DNA of 64,000 nucleotides, taken from CAZTTG01 sp964615935 (lineage in GTDB: Bacteria; Planctomycetota; UBA1135; GCA-002686595). The stretch lies in assembly GCA_964615935.1 (NCBI GenBank), contig CAZTTG010000022.1, forward strand, positions 1 through 64,000, written 5' to 3'. The stretch's first letter is position 1. Each line of letters begins with the position of its first letter. Shown here piece after piece: positions 9,380-17,808 of the stretch. The notes beneath the pieces were generated by a model that did not search any database, was not told where the DNA came from, and saw nothing but the letters and a program-made list of their open reading frames with translations. The translations under genes were made by a program, and so were the position numbers.

Positions 9380-10147
9380 ATGGACCTCTCCACCCTCATC
9401 GGCACCCTGCTGGGCGTCAGCGTGATCGGCATGGCCATGGCCAGCGGCGAAGGCGGCATCGCCACCTTCATCCACGGGCCCTCGATGCTGATCGTCTTCG
9501 GCGGGACCTTCTCGGTCACGATGATGAGCTACACGCTCGACGACCTGAAGGGCCTCGTCAAGGTGATGATGAATGCGCTCTTCTTCAAGCTGGGATCGCC
9601 GGCCCAGGAGATCGACCGCATCATCTCCTACGCCAACCTCGCGCGCCGCGAGGGCCTGCTGGCCCTGGAGAACAAGCTGCAGGAGGTGGAGGACCGCTTC
9701 TTCGGCAAGGGGATGCAGCTGGTGATCGACGGCTTCGCCTCCGACACCGTGCGCGACATCCTCGACCTGGAGCTGGAGTGGGAGCGGCAGCGCCACACCA
9801 AGGGAAAGAAGCTGGTCGAGTCCATGGGCGCCTTCGCGCCGGCCTTCGGCATGATCGGAACCCTGGTGGGTCTGGTGCAGATGCTCCAGAACCTGTCCGA
9901 TCCCTCCAAGATCGGCGGGGGCATGGCCACCGCGCTGCTCACCACCATGTACGGAGCCATGGCGGCCAACATGTTCTTCATCCCGGTGGCCGGCAAGCTC
10001 GAGGTGCGCGCCAAGGAGGAGGCGCTGCTGCGCGAGCTGATGATCGAGGGCATCGTGGCCATCCAGTCGGGCGAGAAGCCGCAGCTCATCAAGGAGAAGC
10101 TCAAGGGCTTCCTCCCGCCGACCGCCCGGGAGCAGGTGGAAGCCTGA
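9380..10147 (+). CDS. motA: Flagellar motor stator protein MotA
   Basis: 255 residues, normal length. Four hydrophobic segments lie in the MotA arrangement: about 5-20, 30-52, 150-172 (GAFAPAFGMIGTLVGLV, the signature with the conserved Pro near TM3) and 185-205. The cytoplasmic loop between TM2 and TM3 has the Arg- and Glu-rich stretch ARREGLLALENKL that faces FliG. No Shine-Dalgarno precedes the ATG. First gene of the sigma-28-type operon; motB follows after 3 bp. It builds the 5:2 MotA/MotB ion channel. Confidence 0.96.
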   Translation: MDLSTLIGTLLGVSVIGMAMASGEGGIATFIHGPSMLIVFGGTFSVTMMSYTLDDLKGLVKVMMNALFFKLGSPAQEIDRIISYANLARREGLLALENKLQEVEDRFFGKGMQLVIDGFASDTVRDILDLELEWERQRHTKGKKLVESMGAFAPAFGMIGTLVGLVQMLQNLSDPSKIGGGMATALLTTMYGAMAANMFFIPVAGKLEVRAKEEALLRELMIEGIVAIQSGEKPQLIKEKLKGFLPPTAREQVEA

Positions 10148-10150
10148 TCC

Positions 10151-10957
10151 ATGGCCGCGAAAGCTGCAGCCCAGGAGGAGCAGCCGGATGGCGCCCCCGA
10201 GTGGATCGTCACCTTCACCGACCTGATCTCGCTCCTGGTGACCTTCTTCGTCCTCCTGATGACCTTCTCGAGCTTCGACGAGTCGAACCACAACATCATG
10301 GCCATCAAGGGGCTCGACCTGATGCACCGGCGGGCGGTGGTCGAGAACCGGCAGGGCCACAGCGCGGTGGATCCGCCCGAGCAGGACCTCCTGTCGGCGG
10401 TGGACCCCGTCCGCGGGGCCGAGAATCCCCACTCCCGGCCCCAGCGGGAGCTGCTCGAGAACCTGCTGGAGATGGGGCAGAAGCCGGCCGAGGGGTACCA
10501 GGAGGTCGACCTCTCCGCGGTGAGCGACGGCCTGCGCATCGCCTTCGAGGATTCCTGCTGCTTCGCGCCCGGCTCGGACGAGGTGGGAGCGCCCCTGCGC
10601 CGGAAGCTCCTCGAGTTGGGTCGCACGCTGGGCGCCTACGAGAACCTGGTGCTGGTCGAGGGCTTCACCGACTCCCAATTCCAGCCGACGCCGGCCCACC
10701 CCACGGCCGAGGCCCTGGGGCTGGCGCGAGCCGCCGCCGCGGCGCGGGTGCTGCTCGAGTGCCCCGAGCTGGACGAGCGGCAGGTCCAGGTGGCCGGGCT
10801 GGGAGAGAGCCCCGCCCGCGCCGACAACGACAGCGCCCTCAGCCGCGCGCGCAACCGCCGGGTGGAGGTGCGGGTGCTGGGACTGTCCCGGGCCCGGGCC
10901 GAGAGCCTCGCCCGGGAACGGGAGTCGGGGGAGGGAGCCCCGCCGGGCCCCAGGTGA
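10151..10957 (+). CDS. motB: Flagellar motor stator protein MotB
   Basis: 268 residues. A single transmembrane helix near the N-terminus (about 22-42) carries the ion-binding Asp (D24 in TFTDLISLLVTFF). A linker follows, then an OmpA-like peptidoglycan-binding domain (about 120-255) with LVLVEGFTDSQ and the terminal ARNRRVEVRV segment that contacts peptidoglycan. Together with MotA it anchors the stator to the wall. A second, divergent MotB-like gene follows six bases downstream. Confidence 0.94.
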   Translation: MAAKAAAQEEQPDGAPEWIVTFTDLISLLVTFFVLLMTFSSFDESNHNIMAIKGLDLMHRRAVVENRQGHSAVDPPEQDLLSAVDPVRGAENPHSRPQRELLENLLEMGQKPAEGYQEVDLSAVSDGLRIAFEDSCCFAPGSDEVGAPLRRKLLELGRTLGAYENLVLVEGFTDSQFQPTPAHPTAEALGLARAAAAARVLLECPELDERQVQVAGLGESPARADNDSALSRARNRRVEVRVLGLSRARAESLARERESGEGAPPGPR

Positions 10958-10962
10958 GCTGA

Positions 10963-11661
10963 ATGGCAAAGAGGGAATTCAAGGAAGATCCGAAGCGGTG
11001 TGTGCCCGCCTACATGGTGTCCTTCGGGGACATGATGACCCTGATCCTGACCTTCTTCATCCTGCTGGTCTCCATGGCCCAGGAGCAGAACCTGGGCCTG
11101 GTGGCCAAGGGGCTGGGCTCCTTCGTGGTGGCCCTGGAATCCCACGGCATGCGCGGGATCATGAGCGAGCAGGAGCAGGTCGAGGTCTTCCAGCACTACC
11201 GCCGCCGCTTCAACCTCCCCCCCGAGCCGGACGCCGACCGCCGCCCCTCCGACCCCGACCAGGCCTCGCAGCACGAGCTGATCCCGGCCGAGCTGATCGA
11301 GGCCCTGGAGCCGCACGACGAGCTGGCGCAGCCGATGGTGGCCAGCTTCGAGCCCGGCTCGGCCGAGCTGGGCCCCTCGTCCCGGCGCTACCTCGACCGC
11401 CTGGCCGACAGCCTGCGGCCGGCCCAGGGCATGACCCTCCTGCTCGAGGGCCACGCGGGCGGCGAGCCCCTCCCGGACGGGGAGCTCCGCCTGGCCTTCA
11501 CGCGCGCCCAGGCGGTCCGCCGCCACCTGATCGAAGCGCACCGCTTTCCACCCGGGCGGGTCGAGGCTCGCGCCTGGCTGGAGGAGATCCAGGGCTCGGG
11601 CGAGGGTCTGCGCAGCGTGGACGCCCGCCTGATCGCACCCGACCGCCCCGACCGATGGTGA
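10963..11661 (+). CDS. Second MotB-like protein with degenerate peptidoglycan-binding domain
   Basis: 232 residues. The N-terminal helix is MotB-like and keeps the ion-binding Asp (D23 in VSFGDMMTLILTFFILL). The C-terminal OmpA-like fold is recognisable (LLLEGHAGG..., LRLAFTRAQAVRRHLIE), but the usual GxTD is GHAG. The closing N-R-R-V-E motif is replaced by SVDARLIAP, so conserved wall contacts appear lost. It lies between motB and the fliL-like gene in one tight operon. It may form mixed stators with MotB or be a specialised paralogue; the family call is firm, the function inferred. Confidence 0.8.
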   Translation: MAKREFKEDPKRCVPAYMVSFGDMMTLILTFFILLVSMAQEQNLGLVAKGLGSFVVALESHGMRGIMSEQEQVEVFQHYRRRFNLPPEPDADRRPSDPDQASQHELIPAELIEALEPHDELAQPMVASFEPGSAELGPSSRRYLDRLADSLRPAQGMTLLLEGHAGGEPLPDGELRLAFTRAQAVRRHLIEAHRFPPGRVEARAWLEEIQGSGEGLRSVDARLIAPDRPDRW

Positions 11662-11679
11662 CCTGCCGAGGGACCCCAC

Positions 11680-12459
11680 ATGGCCGACGACACCAAGAAT
11701 GACGCCGAGGACCCGGAAGCCGCCGAAGGGCCGGCCACCGGGGGGGGCAAGAAGAAGCTGATCGTCCTCTCCGGCGGCGCGGTGAGCCTCCTGGCGACCG
11801 CCTTCGTGCTGGCGCTCACGGCGGTCCCCGACCCGGGGCCCCCGCCCGGCTTCGAGGGGCCCTTCGTGGCCCCCCTGACCGCCGAGAAGGTCCAGGTCAA
11901 CGTCGGCAAGGACAAGACCCGCTTCTACGTCTTCACCCACAACGTGGTCTTCGAGGCCTACGAGGAGGGCTACTTCGCCGCCAACGCGAAGGACCCGGTG
12001 CTGGAGGCCTACCTGGTGGACGCCCTGATCGGTCTGGCCGCCTCCCGGGACATGACCGAGATGTACGAGGGCGCCTACGAGGCCCAGTTCCGCGAGGAGA
12101 TCCGCGAGGCCGTCGAGCCCCTGCTCTTCCCGATCCACGTGGGCCAGGGCAAGGAGCCCATGAGCGCCGACCCGGCCAGCGGTATCGGCCCGGGGCCCCG
12201 GTCCATCCAGTCCACCTTCCGGGGTCCCTGGCGCGAGCACCTGCTGATGGTCGACGCCAAGAAGAGGACGCTCTCCATCGACGACGGCCCGGCGGTCACC
12301 TGGGAGGGGTTGGAGATCAACCTGGAGGTGTACACCGCCGACCAGGAGGTCCTGTACCTGGACGTCTCCCGGGCGGTGGAGGACTACCAGGGCGAGCTCC
12401 GCGTCGGGGTCAAGGGCCGCATCAAGACCATCCTCAAGAAGGACCAGCTCCTGCAGTAG
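11680..12459 (+). CDS. fliL: FliL-like flagellar basal-body-associated protein
   Basis: 259 residues, longer than the usual 150-180. A charged cytoplasmic tail is followed by a Gly/Lys-rich turn and one transmembrane helix (about 28-48). The periplasmic part has a FliL-like pattern: a beta strand pair near 75-95, DPVLEAYLVDALIGLAAS, then FREEIREAVEPLLFP. The last roughly 90 residues (SIQSTF... to the end) form an additional beta-rich region not in standard FliL. Position between stator and fliM genes is the canonical fliL slot. FliL supports stators in other bacteria; the call is moderate because of the divergent sequence. Confidence 0.7.
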   Translation: MADDTKNDAEDPEAAEGPATGGGKKKLIVLSGGAVSLLATAFVLALTAVPDPGPPPGFEGPFVAPLTAEKVQVNVGKDKTRFYVFTHNVVFEAYEEGYFAANAKDPVLEAYLVDALIGLAASRDMTEMYEGAYEAQFREEIREAVEPLLFPIHVGQGKEPMSADPASGIGPGPRSIQSTFRGPWREHLLMVDAKKRTLSIDDGPAVTWEGLEINLEVYTADQEVLYLDVSRAVEDYQGELRVGVKGRIKTILKKDQLLQ

Positions 12460-12480
12460 CTGCGCACACCCTCACACACC

Positions 12481-13383
12481 GTGTCCGGCAACGTCGAATC
12501 GAGAGAAGTGCGGGCGATCCCCGATCCCTGCGAGGTCGCGCCGCGCGACTTCAAGAAGCCCCTCCGGCTGAGCCCGAAGGAGCTGGAGTCGATCCGCCGG
12601 CACGTGCAGCGCAGCCTCCGGGCCCTGGAGCGGCGGCTGCTGCCGACGCTGCGGGAGGAGCACCGTCTGGACCTCGTGGGCGCGGTCGAGATCAGCGCCA
12701 CGGGCCTCTTCTCCGACCTGAGCATGCCGATCGCCATGGTCCGCTTCGCGGTCGACGGCCAGCCCGGCTGGGTGGTGTGGGAGGTGCCCCGCGCCATCCA
12801 GACCATCGAGGTCGTGCTGGGCGCTGCCGAGGCCCCCGATGAGGTCGAGCGCGAGCTCTCGCCGGTCGAGAAGAAGATCCTGACGCGCCTGCTCTCGGCG
12901 GTGGTCAAGGAGATCGCCGGCGGCCTGGGCCTCTCGCCCACCGACTGGGCGGTGGTCGACCTCATGGAGACGGTCGGCGACTGGCGCGACGGGGGCGAGA
13001 CCGCCGATCCGCAGCGGCTGGAGATCACCCTGGACGTGGTGGGGCCGCGGGGGGGGAGCGCCGTGCGCGTCTACCTCCCCGGGGTTCGCGGCCGCCAGAG
13101 CGCGGCGGCATCGGCCGAGCCCGCCCCCGACGAGGAGGAGGTGCCCGAGCACCTCGTGGAGCTCCCCATGGAGATCCGCGCCCGCCTGGGATCCACCCAG
13201 GTGCCGCTGGGCGAGCTGCTGGAGCTCGAAGTCGGCGACGTGGTCCCGCTGGGGGTCCGCGCCGACGAGCCCCTGCGCCTCTTGCTGGAGAGCCGGACCT
13301 GGGCCACCGCCCGCCTGGGTTCCAAGGCCGGGATGCTGGCGGTGCAGGTCGAGGAACTCGCGCAGAGCGGGCAGGACGACTAG
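12481..13383 (+). CDS. fliM: Flagellar motor switch protein FliM, lacking the usual N-terminal CheY-binding peptide
   Basis: 300 residues from a GTG start with no Shine-Dalgarno. The FliM core is seen from DFKKPLRLSPKELESIRR through the CheC-like middle domain with KEIAGGLGLS. A C-terminal SpoA/FliN-type domain (about 225-295; LPMEIRARLGSTQVPLGELL) packs in the C-ring. E. coli-type FliM opens with an LSQxEIDALL peptide that binds phospho-CheY; nothing like it precedes DFKKP here. Between fliL-like and fliN. Confidence 0.86.
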   Translation: MSGNVESREVRAIPDPCEVAPRDFKKPLRLSPKELESIRRHVQRSLRALERRLLPTLREEHRLDLVGAVEISATGLFSDLSMPIAMVRFAVDGQPGWVVWEVPRAIQTIEVVLGAAEAPDEVERELSPVEKKILTRLLSAVVKEIAGGLGLSPTDWAVVDLMETVGDWRDGGETADPQRLEITLDVVGPRGGSAVRVYLPGVRGRQSAAASAEPAPDEEEVPEHLVELPMEIRARLGSTQVPLGELLELEVGDVVPLGVRADEPLRLLLESRTWATARLGSKAGMLAVQVEELAQSGQDD

Positions 13384-13398
13384 CCGAAAGGACACGAC

Positions 13399-13779
13399 AT
13401 GAGCGCCGAGCACCAGGAGGATCAGGCCACCGCGCGGGAGGGGACGGACCCCGGGGCGCTGATCGAGGAGGCCACCGATCAGGTGCGGGTCCGGGCCCAG
13501 GAGCTCGACGAGCTGGAGGGCGGCGCCGAGGGGGTGGAGCCCATCGGCCTGTCCCACCTGATGGACGTCCCGGTGCAGGTCACCGTGGAGGTCGGCCGCA
13601 CCCGCATGCCCCTGGCCCGGCTGGTCCAGGTGGGCCCGGGCTCGCTGATCGGCCTGGACCGCGAGGCCCACGAGCCAGTCGACGTCCTGGTCAACGGCAA
13701 GGTGGTGGCGCGGGGGGACGTGGTGACGCTGGACGGCTCCTACGGGGTCCGGATCACGAGCGTGCACCAGGAGCGCTGA
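13399..13779 (+). CDS. fliN: Flagellar motor switch protein FliN
   Basis: 126 residues; AAGGA lies 9 bases before the ATG. The C-terminal SpoA domain is typical: LMDVPVQVTVEVGRTRMPLA, then VGPGSLIGLDREAHEPVDVLVNGKVVARGDVV, ending in RITSV. The N-terminal 40 residues are acidic and variable, as usual. It completes the C-ring with FliG and FliM and ends the motA-fliN operon; none of the fliO/P/Q/R genes that often follow are present. Confidence 0.95.
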   Translation: MSAEHQEDQATAREGTDPGALIEEATDQVRVRAQELDELEGGAEGVEPIGLSHLMDVPVQVTVEVGRTRMPLARLVQVGPGSLIGLDREAHEPVDVLVNGKVVARGDVVTLDGSYGVRITSVHQER

Positions 13780-14060
13780 GGGCTCGCGCCGCCGGGCCGG
13801 GCCCTCCTCGCCCCGGGGCCCCACGAAAGAGCAACTCCACCAGGCTGCGGGAGCCCAGTGGAGCTGCCTATGGGAAGGATCACAAAGGGGAATGTCGGGC
13901 GGTACCGCGCGGAGACGCGAGGGGATACCTCTCCCGCGGCGTCACGAGCGCCCGATGGTGTCATCCCCCTGGCCGAATCCGCAGGCGAGTGCTCGGGGGG
14001 GGTGGGAAAATCGCTTAAATTCCCCCACCCCTCCCCGGTTCGCCGCCGGGCGGCCCATCC
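13780..14060. other. 281-bp intergenic region after fliN
   Basis: No convincing gene. The clearest structure is an imperfect hairpin at about 13997-14031, where GGGGTGGGA faces TCCCCCACCCC with a two-base bulge and an A/T-rich loop. It may be a terminator after fliN or part of the ispG leader. Confidence 0.4.
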
Positions 14061-15200
14061 ATGATCCCGCGAAGAAGGAGCCGACGGATCCGCGTCCGGG
14101 ACCTCGCCATCGGCGGGTCCGAGCCCATCGCGGTCCAGAGCATGGCCGCCACCCCCACCCGCGACCGGCGGGCCACCCTGGAGCAGGTCCGGATCCTGGA
14201 GGAGGCCGGGGCCGACCTGGTGCGCGTGGCGGTGGACAGCCGCTCCGACGCCGAGGCCCTGGCCTGGATCCGCGAGCGCACGAAGGTGCCGCTCTCGGTC
14301 GACCTGCAGGAGAGCTACCGCCTGGCCGAGGAGGTGGCTCCCGTCGTCGACAAGCTGCGCTACAACCCCGGCCACCTGCACCACCACGAGCCCGGGCGGC
14401 CGGTGCGCGAGAAGGTGGCCTGGCTGGCCGGGGTGGCCGCCCGGCACGGCTGCGCCATCCGCGTGGGGGTCAACGCCGGCTCGGTGGCGCCCGAGTACAG
14501 GGAGCGCTTCGCGGGCCAGCCGGTGGAGGCCACCGTGCGCTGCGCCCTCGACCACTGCGCCCTCCTCGACGAGGCGGGCTTCGCCGACTACCTGGTCTCG
14601 ATCAAGGACTCCGACCCCGCGCTGGTGGTCGAGGCCAACCTGCGCTTCGCGGAAGCCCGGCCCGACGTGCCGCTGCACCTGGGGGTGACCGAGGCCGGCA
14701 TGCCCCCCGAGGGGATCATCAAGACCCGGGTGGCCTTCGAGCAGCTCCTCTCGCGCGGCGTCGGGGACACCCTGCGGGTCTCCCTGACGGTGCCCTTCGA
14801 GGACAAGGGGCGCGAGATCGAGGTGGGCCGCGAGATCCTGCGCGACGTCCAGGCCGGCCGCTTCCGCTCGGTGCCGCCGCGCTTCTTCGAGGGGCTCGAC
14901 ATCGTGGCCTGCCCCTCCTGCTCGCGGGTCGAGAACACCCGCTTCATCGAGCTGGCCCAGGAGGTGCGGCGCGCCACCGAGTACGCGAAGGACGAGGACC
15001 TGACCATCGCCGTCATGGGCTGCCGGGTCAACGGGCCGGGCGAGACCGACGACGCCGACCTGGGGCTGTGGTGCGGGCCCCGGGTGGTGCGCCTCAAGCG
15101 GGGGACGGAGGACCTGGGGAGCTTCTCCTACGAGGAGATCCTCGATCGCCTGAGGCGGGAGCTGGATCGGCTGATCGAGGAGCGCCGGGCCTCCGGATAA
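14061..15200 (+). CDS. ispG: 4-hydroxy-3-methylbut-2-en-1-yl diphosphate synthase (IspG/GcpE)
   Basis: 379 residues, the compact bacterial form. It carries VQSMAATPTRD near the N-terminus of the TIM barrel, GVNAGSVAPEY in the middle, and a C-terminal 4Fe-4S domain with cysteines in CPSCSR (about 280) and MGCRVNGPGE (about 315). It reductively opens methylerythritol cyclodiphosphate to HMBPP in the MEP isoprenoid pathway. No strong ribosome site. Independent of the flagellar genes. Confidence 0.97.
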   Translation: MIPRRRSRRIRVRDLAIGGSEPIAVQSMAATPTRDRRATLEQVRILEEAGADLVRVAVDSRSDAEALAWIRERTKVPLSVDLQESYRLAEEVAPVVDKLRYNPGHLHHHEPGRPVREKVAWLAGVAARHGCAIRVGVNAGSVAPEYRERFAGQPVEATVRCALDHCALLDEAGFADYLVSIKDSDPALVVEANLRFAEARPDVPLHLGVTEAGMPPEGIIKTRVAFEQLLSRGVGDTLRVSLTVPFEDKGREIEVGREILRDVQAGRFRSVPPRFFEGLDIVACPSCSRVENTRFIELAQEVRRATEYAKDEDLTIAVMGCRVNGPGETDDADLGLWCGPRVVRLKRGTEDLGSFSYEEILDRLRRELDRLIEERRASG

Positions 15201-15285
15201 GGAGAGGTAAGGAAGCCGGCCTTCCGGGGCCCCTCGGCCGCGATAGGCTATCCTGCGCGCTTCGAGTCCAAGCCGGGAGGAAGGC

Positions 15286-16422
15286 ATGCACACCAGTCGA
15301 AGACAGCTCCTGAAGGCGTCCGCGGTCGGCGTCGCTGCGGGCCTCGTGGGATCTTGCGTCGCACCGGGCAAGGCCAGGCGCAAGCTCAGGCTCCTCATCC
15401 TGGGGGGGACGGGCTTCCTCGGCCCGCACACCGTGCGCGCGGCCCTGGCCCGCGGCCACGAGATGACCCTCTTCAACCGAGGGCGCACCAACACGCACCT
15501 CTTCCCCGAGCTGGAGAAGCTGCGCGGCGACCGGGACGGGGACCTGAAGGCGCTCGAGGGCCGCAGCTGGGACGCGGTGATCGACACCAGCGGCTACGTG
15601 CCGCGCATCGCGGGCCTCTCGGCCGAGCTCCTGGCCGAGGCGGTGGAGCAATACGTCTTCATCTCCACCCTCTCGGTCTATGCCCAGGAGGACCTCGTCG
15701 GCCAGGACGAGACCGCCGAGGTGGGCAAGCTCGAGGACGAGACGGTCGAGCAGATCACCGGCACCACCTACGGGCCGCTCAAGGCGCTGTGCGAGCAGGC
15801 CGTCGAGCGCGCCCTGCCGGGCCGCACCACAGTCATCCGCCCGGGCCTGATCGTCGGCCCCGGGGACACCTCGGACCGCTTCAGCTACTGGCCGGTGCGC
15901 ATCGCCGGGGGGGGCGAGGTCCTGGCCCCGGGCAAGCCCGAGTACAAGACCGAGATCATCGACGTGCGCGACCTGGCCGAGTGGATCATCCACGTCATCG
16001 AGCAGAGGCACGTGGGCGTCTACAACGCGATCGGGCCGGCCGAGCACATGACCATGGGCCAGATGCTCGAGGGCTGCAAGGAGGGGCTCGAGAGCGACGC
16101 CTCCTTCACCTGGGTCGACGAGGCCTTCCTCTTCGAGAACGGCGTGCGCGCCTGGGCGCACATGCCCGCCTGGATCCCCCCCAAGATGGGCGATCAGGAC
16201 TACTCCGGCTACGGCACCACCAGCCGCAAGCGAGCCATCGCCGCCGGCCTCACCTTCCGGCCCGTGGCCGACACCGCCCGGGCGACCGTGAAGTGGCACG
16301 AGGAGCGCTGCGAGAAGTGGCTCGAGGACCACGAGGAGCCGTACAAGCTCCGCTCGGGCATCACGCGGGAGCGCGAGAGCGAGCTGCTCGCGGCCTGGAG
16401 CGAGTCCAAGCAGGGTGACTAG
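15286..16422 (+). CDS. Tat-signal NAD-dependent epimerase/dehydratase family protein
   Basis: 378 residues; GGAGG precedes the ATG. The N-terminus has a twin-arginine motif (SRRQLLK) and a hydrophobic run ending in GSC, so it may be exported by Tat and lipidated. The mature part is an extended SDR: Rossmann motif LGGTGFLGPHT, a DVRDLAEW segment and a possible Tyr-Lys pair in TTYGPLKALCE (Y and K four residues apart, as in catalytic YxxxK). Substrate unknown. The downstream transporter gene overlaps its end by eight bases. Confidence 0.85.
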   Translation: MHTSRRQLLKASAVGVAAGLVGSCVAPGKARRKLRLLILGGTGFLGPHTVRAALARGHEMTLFNRGRTNTHLFPELEKLRGDRDGDLKALEGRSWDAVIDTSGYVPRIAGLSAELLAEAVEQYVFISTLSVYAQEDLVGQDETAEVGKLEDETVEQITGTTYGPLKALCEQAVERALPGRTTVIRPGLIVGPGDTSDRFSYWPVRIAGGGEVLAPGKPEYKTEIIDVRDLAEWIIHVIEQRHVGVYNAIGPAEHMTMGQMLEGCKEGLESDASFTWVDEAFLFENGVRAWAHMPAWIPPKMGDQDYSGYGTTSRKRAIAAGLTFRPVADTARATVKWHEERCEKWLEDHEEPYKLRSGITRERESELLAAWSESKQGD

Positions 16423-17806
16423 CCCTCCCTTCCCGCGGCGGCTCTTCCCGCGCATCGAGCCGGGCGAAGGCCGGGCCCTGGCCTGGTCCTTCGCCTGCTT
16501 CTTCTTCCTGCTGGCCGGCTACTACGTCCTGCGGCCGGTGCGGGAGACCATGGGGATCTCGCGGGGTACCGGCAACCTGCCCTGGCTCTTCCTGGCGGTC
16601 TTCGTGGGCATGCTGGTGGCGGTCCCGGTCTACTCGACCCTGGTGTCCCGCTTTTCGCGCCGGACCTTCGTGCCCGTCGTCTACCACTTCTTCGCCCTCA
16701 ACCTGCTGGGCTTCTACGGCGCCCTGAGGTTCCTGCCGCAGGAGTATCGGGTGGAGATCGGGTACGCCTACTACGTGTGGTTGAGCGTCTTCAACCTCTT
16801 CGTGGTTTCGGTCTTCTGGAGCTTCATGGCCGACCTCTTCCGCGAGCGGCAAGGGGCGCGCTTGTTCGGATTCATCTCCGCCGGTGGCACCCTGGGCGCG
16901 CTGTGTGGCTCGTTGCTGACCACCCAGGTGATCCGGATCATCAGCACGGTCGACCTGTTCCTGGTGGCCATCCTGCTCCTGGAGGCATCGGTCGTCTGCG
17001 TGTACGGCATGGGGCGCGCGGGCCGATCTTCGGCGGGGGCCCTGCGCGCGGCGGAGGGCCCCACCGGAGGCGGCATCTGGGCCGGCTTCACCGCCACCTT
17101 CCGATCGCCCTTCCTCCTGGGGATCAGCGGATACATGATCCTGGGGTCCCTGTGCGGCACCTTCGTCTACATGACCCAGGCGTCGCTCATCGAACAGAGC
17201 ACCCTCGATGAGGATCGGCGCACGGAACTCTTCGCCTGGATCAACGTCGCGGTTCAGGCGCTCACCCTGCTGGTACAGGCCTGCGCCACGCACCGGCTGA
17301 TCGCCCGACTGGGGGTCGGATTGACCCTCTCCATCCTGCCGCTGGTCTTCCTGCTGTGCTTCTCGGCCTTCGGTATGGTCCCGGTCCTGGGGGCCCTGAT
17401 CGCCTTCCAGGCCGTCTCGCGCGCCGCGCGCTATTCGGTGGCCAAGCCCACCAAGGAGCTGCTATTCACGGTCGTCACGCGCGAGGAGAAGTACAAGGCC
17501 AAGAGCTTCATCGACACCGTGGTGCGCCGGGGCGGTGACGTCGGTCCGAGCTTCGCCTTCGAGGGCCTGTATGCGGGGCTGGGCTGGAGCCTGACCATCC
17601 TCTCCTTCGCCTCGGTGCCCCTGTGCGTCCTGTGGATCGCCCTGGCCCATTTCCTGGGTCGCCGGCACGGAGAACTCCGGGGGTCGGTCCCACCCGGGGA
17701 GGCCATCGGGGCGGATCGGGATAGGGGGCCGGCAGGGCTAGCCTGCCGGTTCCCCTCCCACACCACCGGGCATACGGGTCCGTACCACGGCGGTTCGAAG
17801 AGTTGA
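16415..17806 (+). CDS. Multi-helix transporter of the MFS/ATP-ADP-translocase-like type; 3' end runs into a group II intron
   Basis: Up to 463 residues from a GTG start overlapping the epimerase gene. About eleven to twelve hydrophobic helices. The opening (GEGRALAWSFACFFFLLAGYYVLRPVRE) and late NPTT-like segment (AKPTKELLFTVVTREEKYKAKSFIDT) resemble bacterial NTT-related 'MFS' carriers, whose substrate is uncertain. The frame passes 17715, the predicted 3' end of the antisense intron, so the last roughly 30 residues are intron-derived. The native C-terminus cannot be restored without the exact junction. All helices lie before the junction, so function may survive. Confidence 0.78.
   Translation: MTSPPFPRRLFPRIEPGEGRALAWSFACFFFLLAGYYVLRPVRETMGISRGTGNLPWLFLAVFVGMLVAVPVYSTLVSRFSRRTFVPVVYHFFALNLLGFYGALRFLPQEYRVEIGYAYYVWLSVFNLFVVSVFWSFMADLFRERQGARLFGFISAGGTLGALCGSLLTTQVIRIISTVDLFLVAILLLEASVVCVYGMGRAGRSSAGALRAAEGPTGGGIWAGFTATFRSPFLLGISGYMILGSLCGTFVYMTQASLIEQSTLDEDRRTELFAWINVAVQALTLLVQACATHRLIARLGVGLTLSILPLVFLLCFSAFGMVPVLGALIAFQAVSRAARYSVAKPTKELLFTVVTREEKYKAKSFIDTVVRRGGDVGPSFAFEGLYAGLGWSLTILSFASVPLCVLWIALAHFLGRRHGELRGSVPPGEAIGADRDRGPAGLACRFPSHTTGHTGPYHGGSKS
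17724..17797 (-). ncRNA. Group II intron domains V and VI
   Basis: On the minus strand a domain-V-like hairpin (about 17797-17763) has CCGCC/GGTGG outer pairing and a GTACG-GACC-CGTAT inner stem. It is followed by a domain-VI-like stem CCGGCAGG/CCTGCCGG (17751-17729) flanked by GGGG and CCCC, with a bulge-candidate A in CCCCCTATCCC. This is the catalytic and branch-point end of the intron. Confidence 0.65.
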
Positions 17807-17808
17807 GG

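Noticed and set aside
13858..14064. 68-codon open frame between fliN and ispG
   Set aside because: GTG start without ribosome site, low-complexity composition, overlaps the ispG start and matches no family I know.
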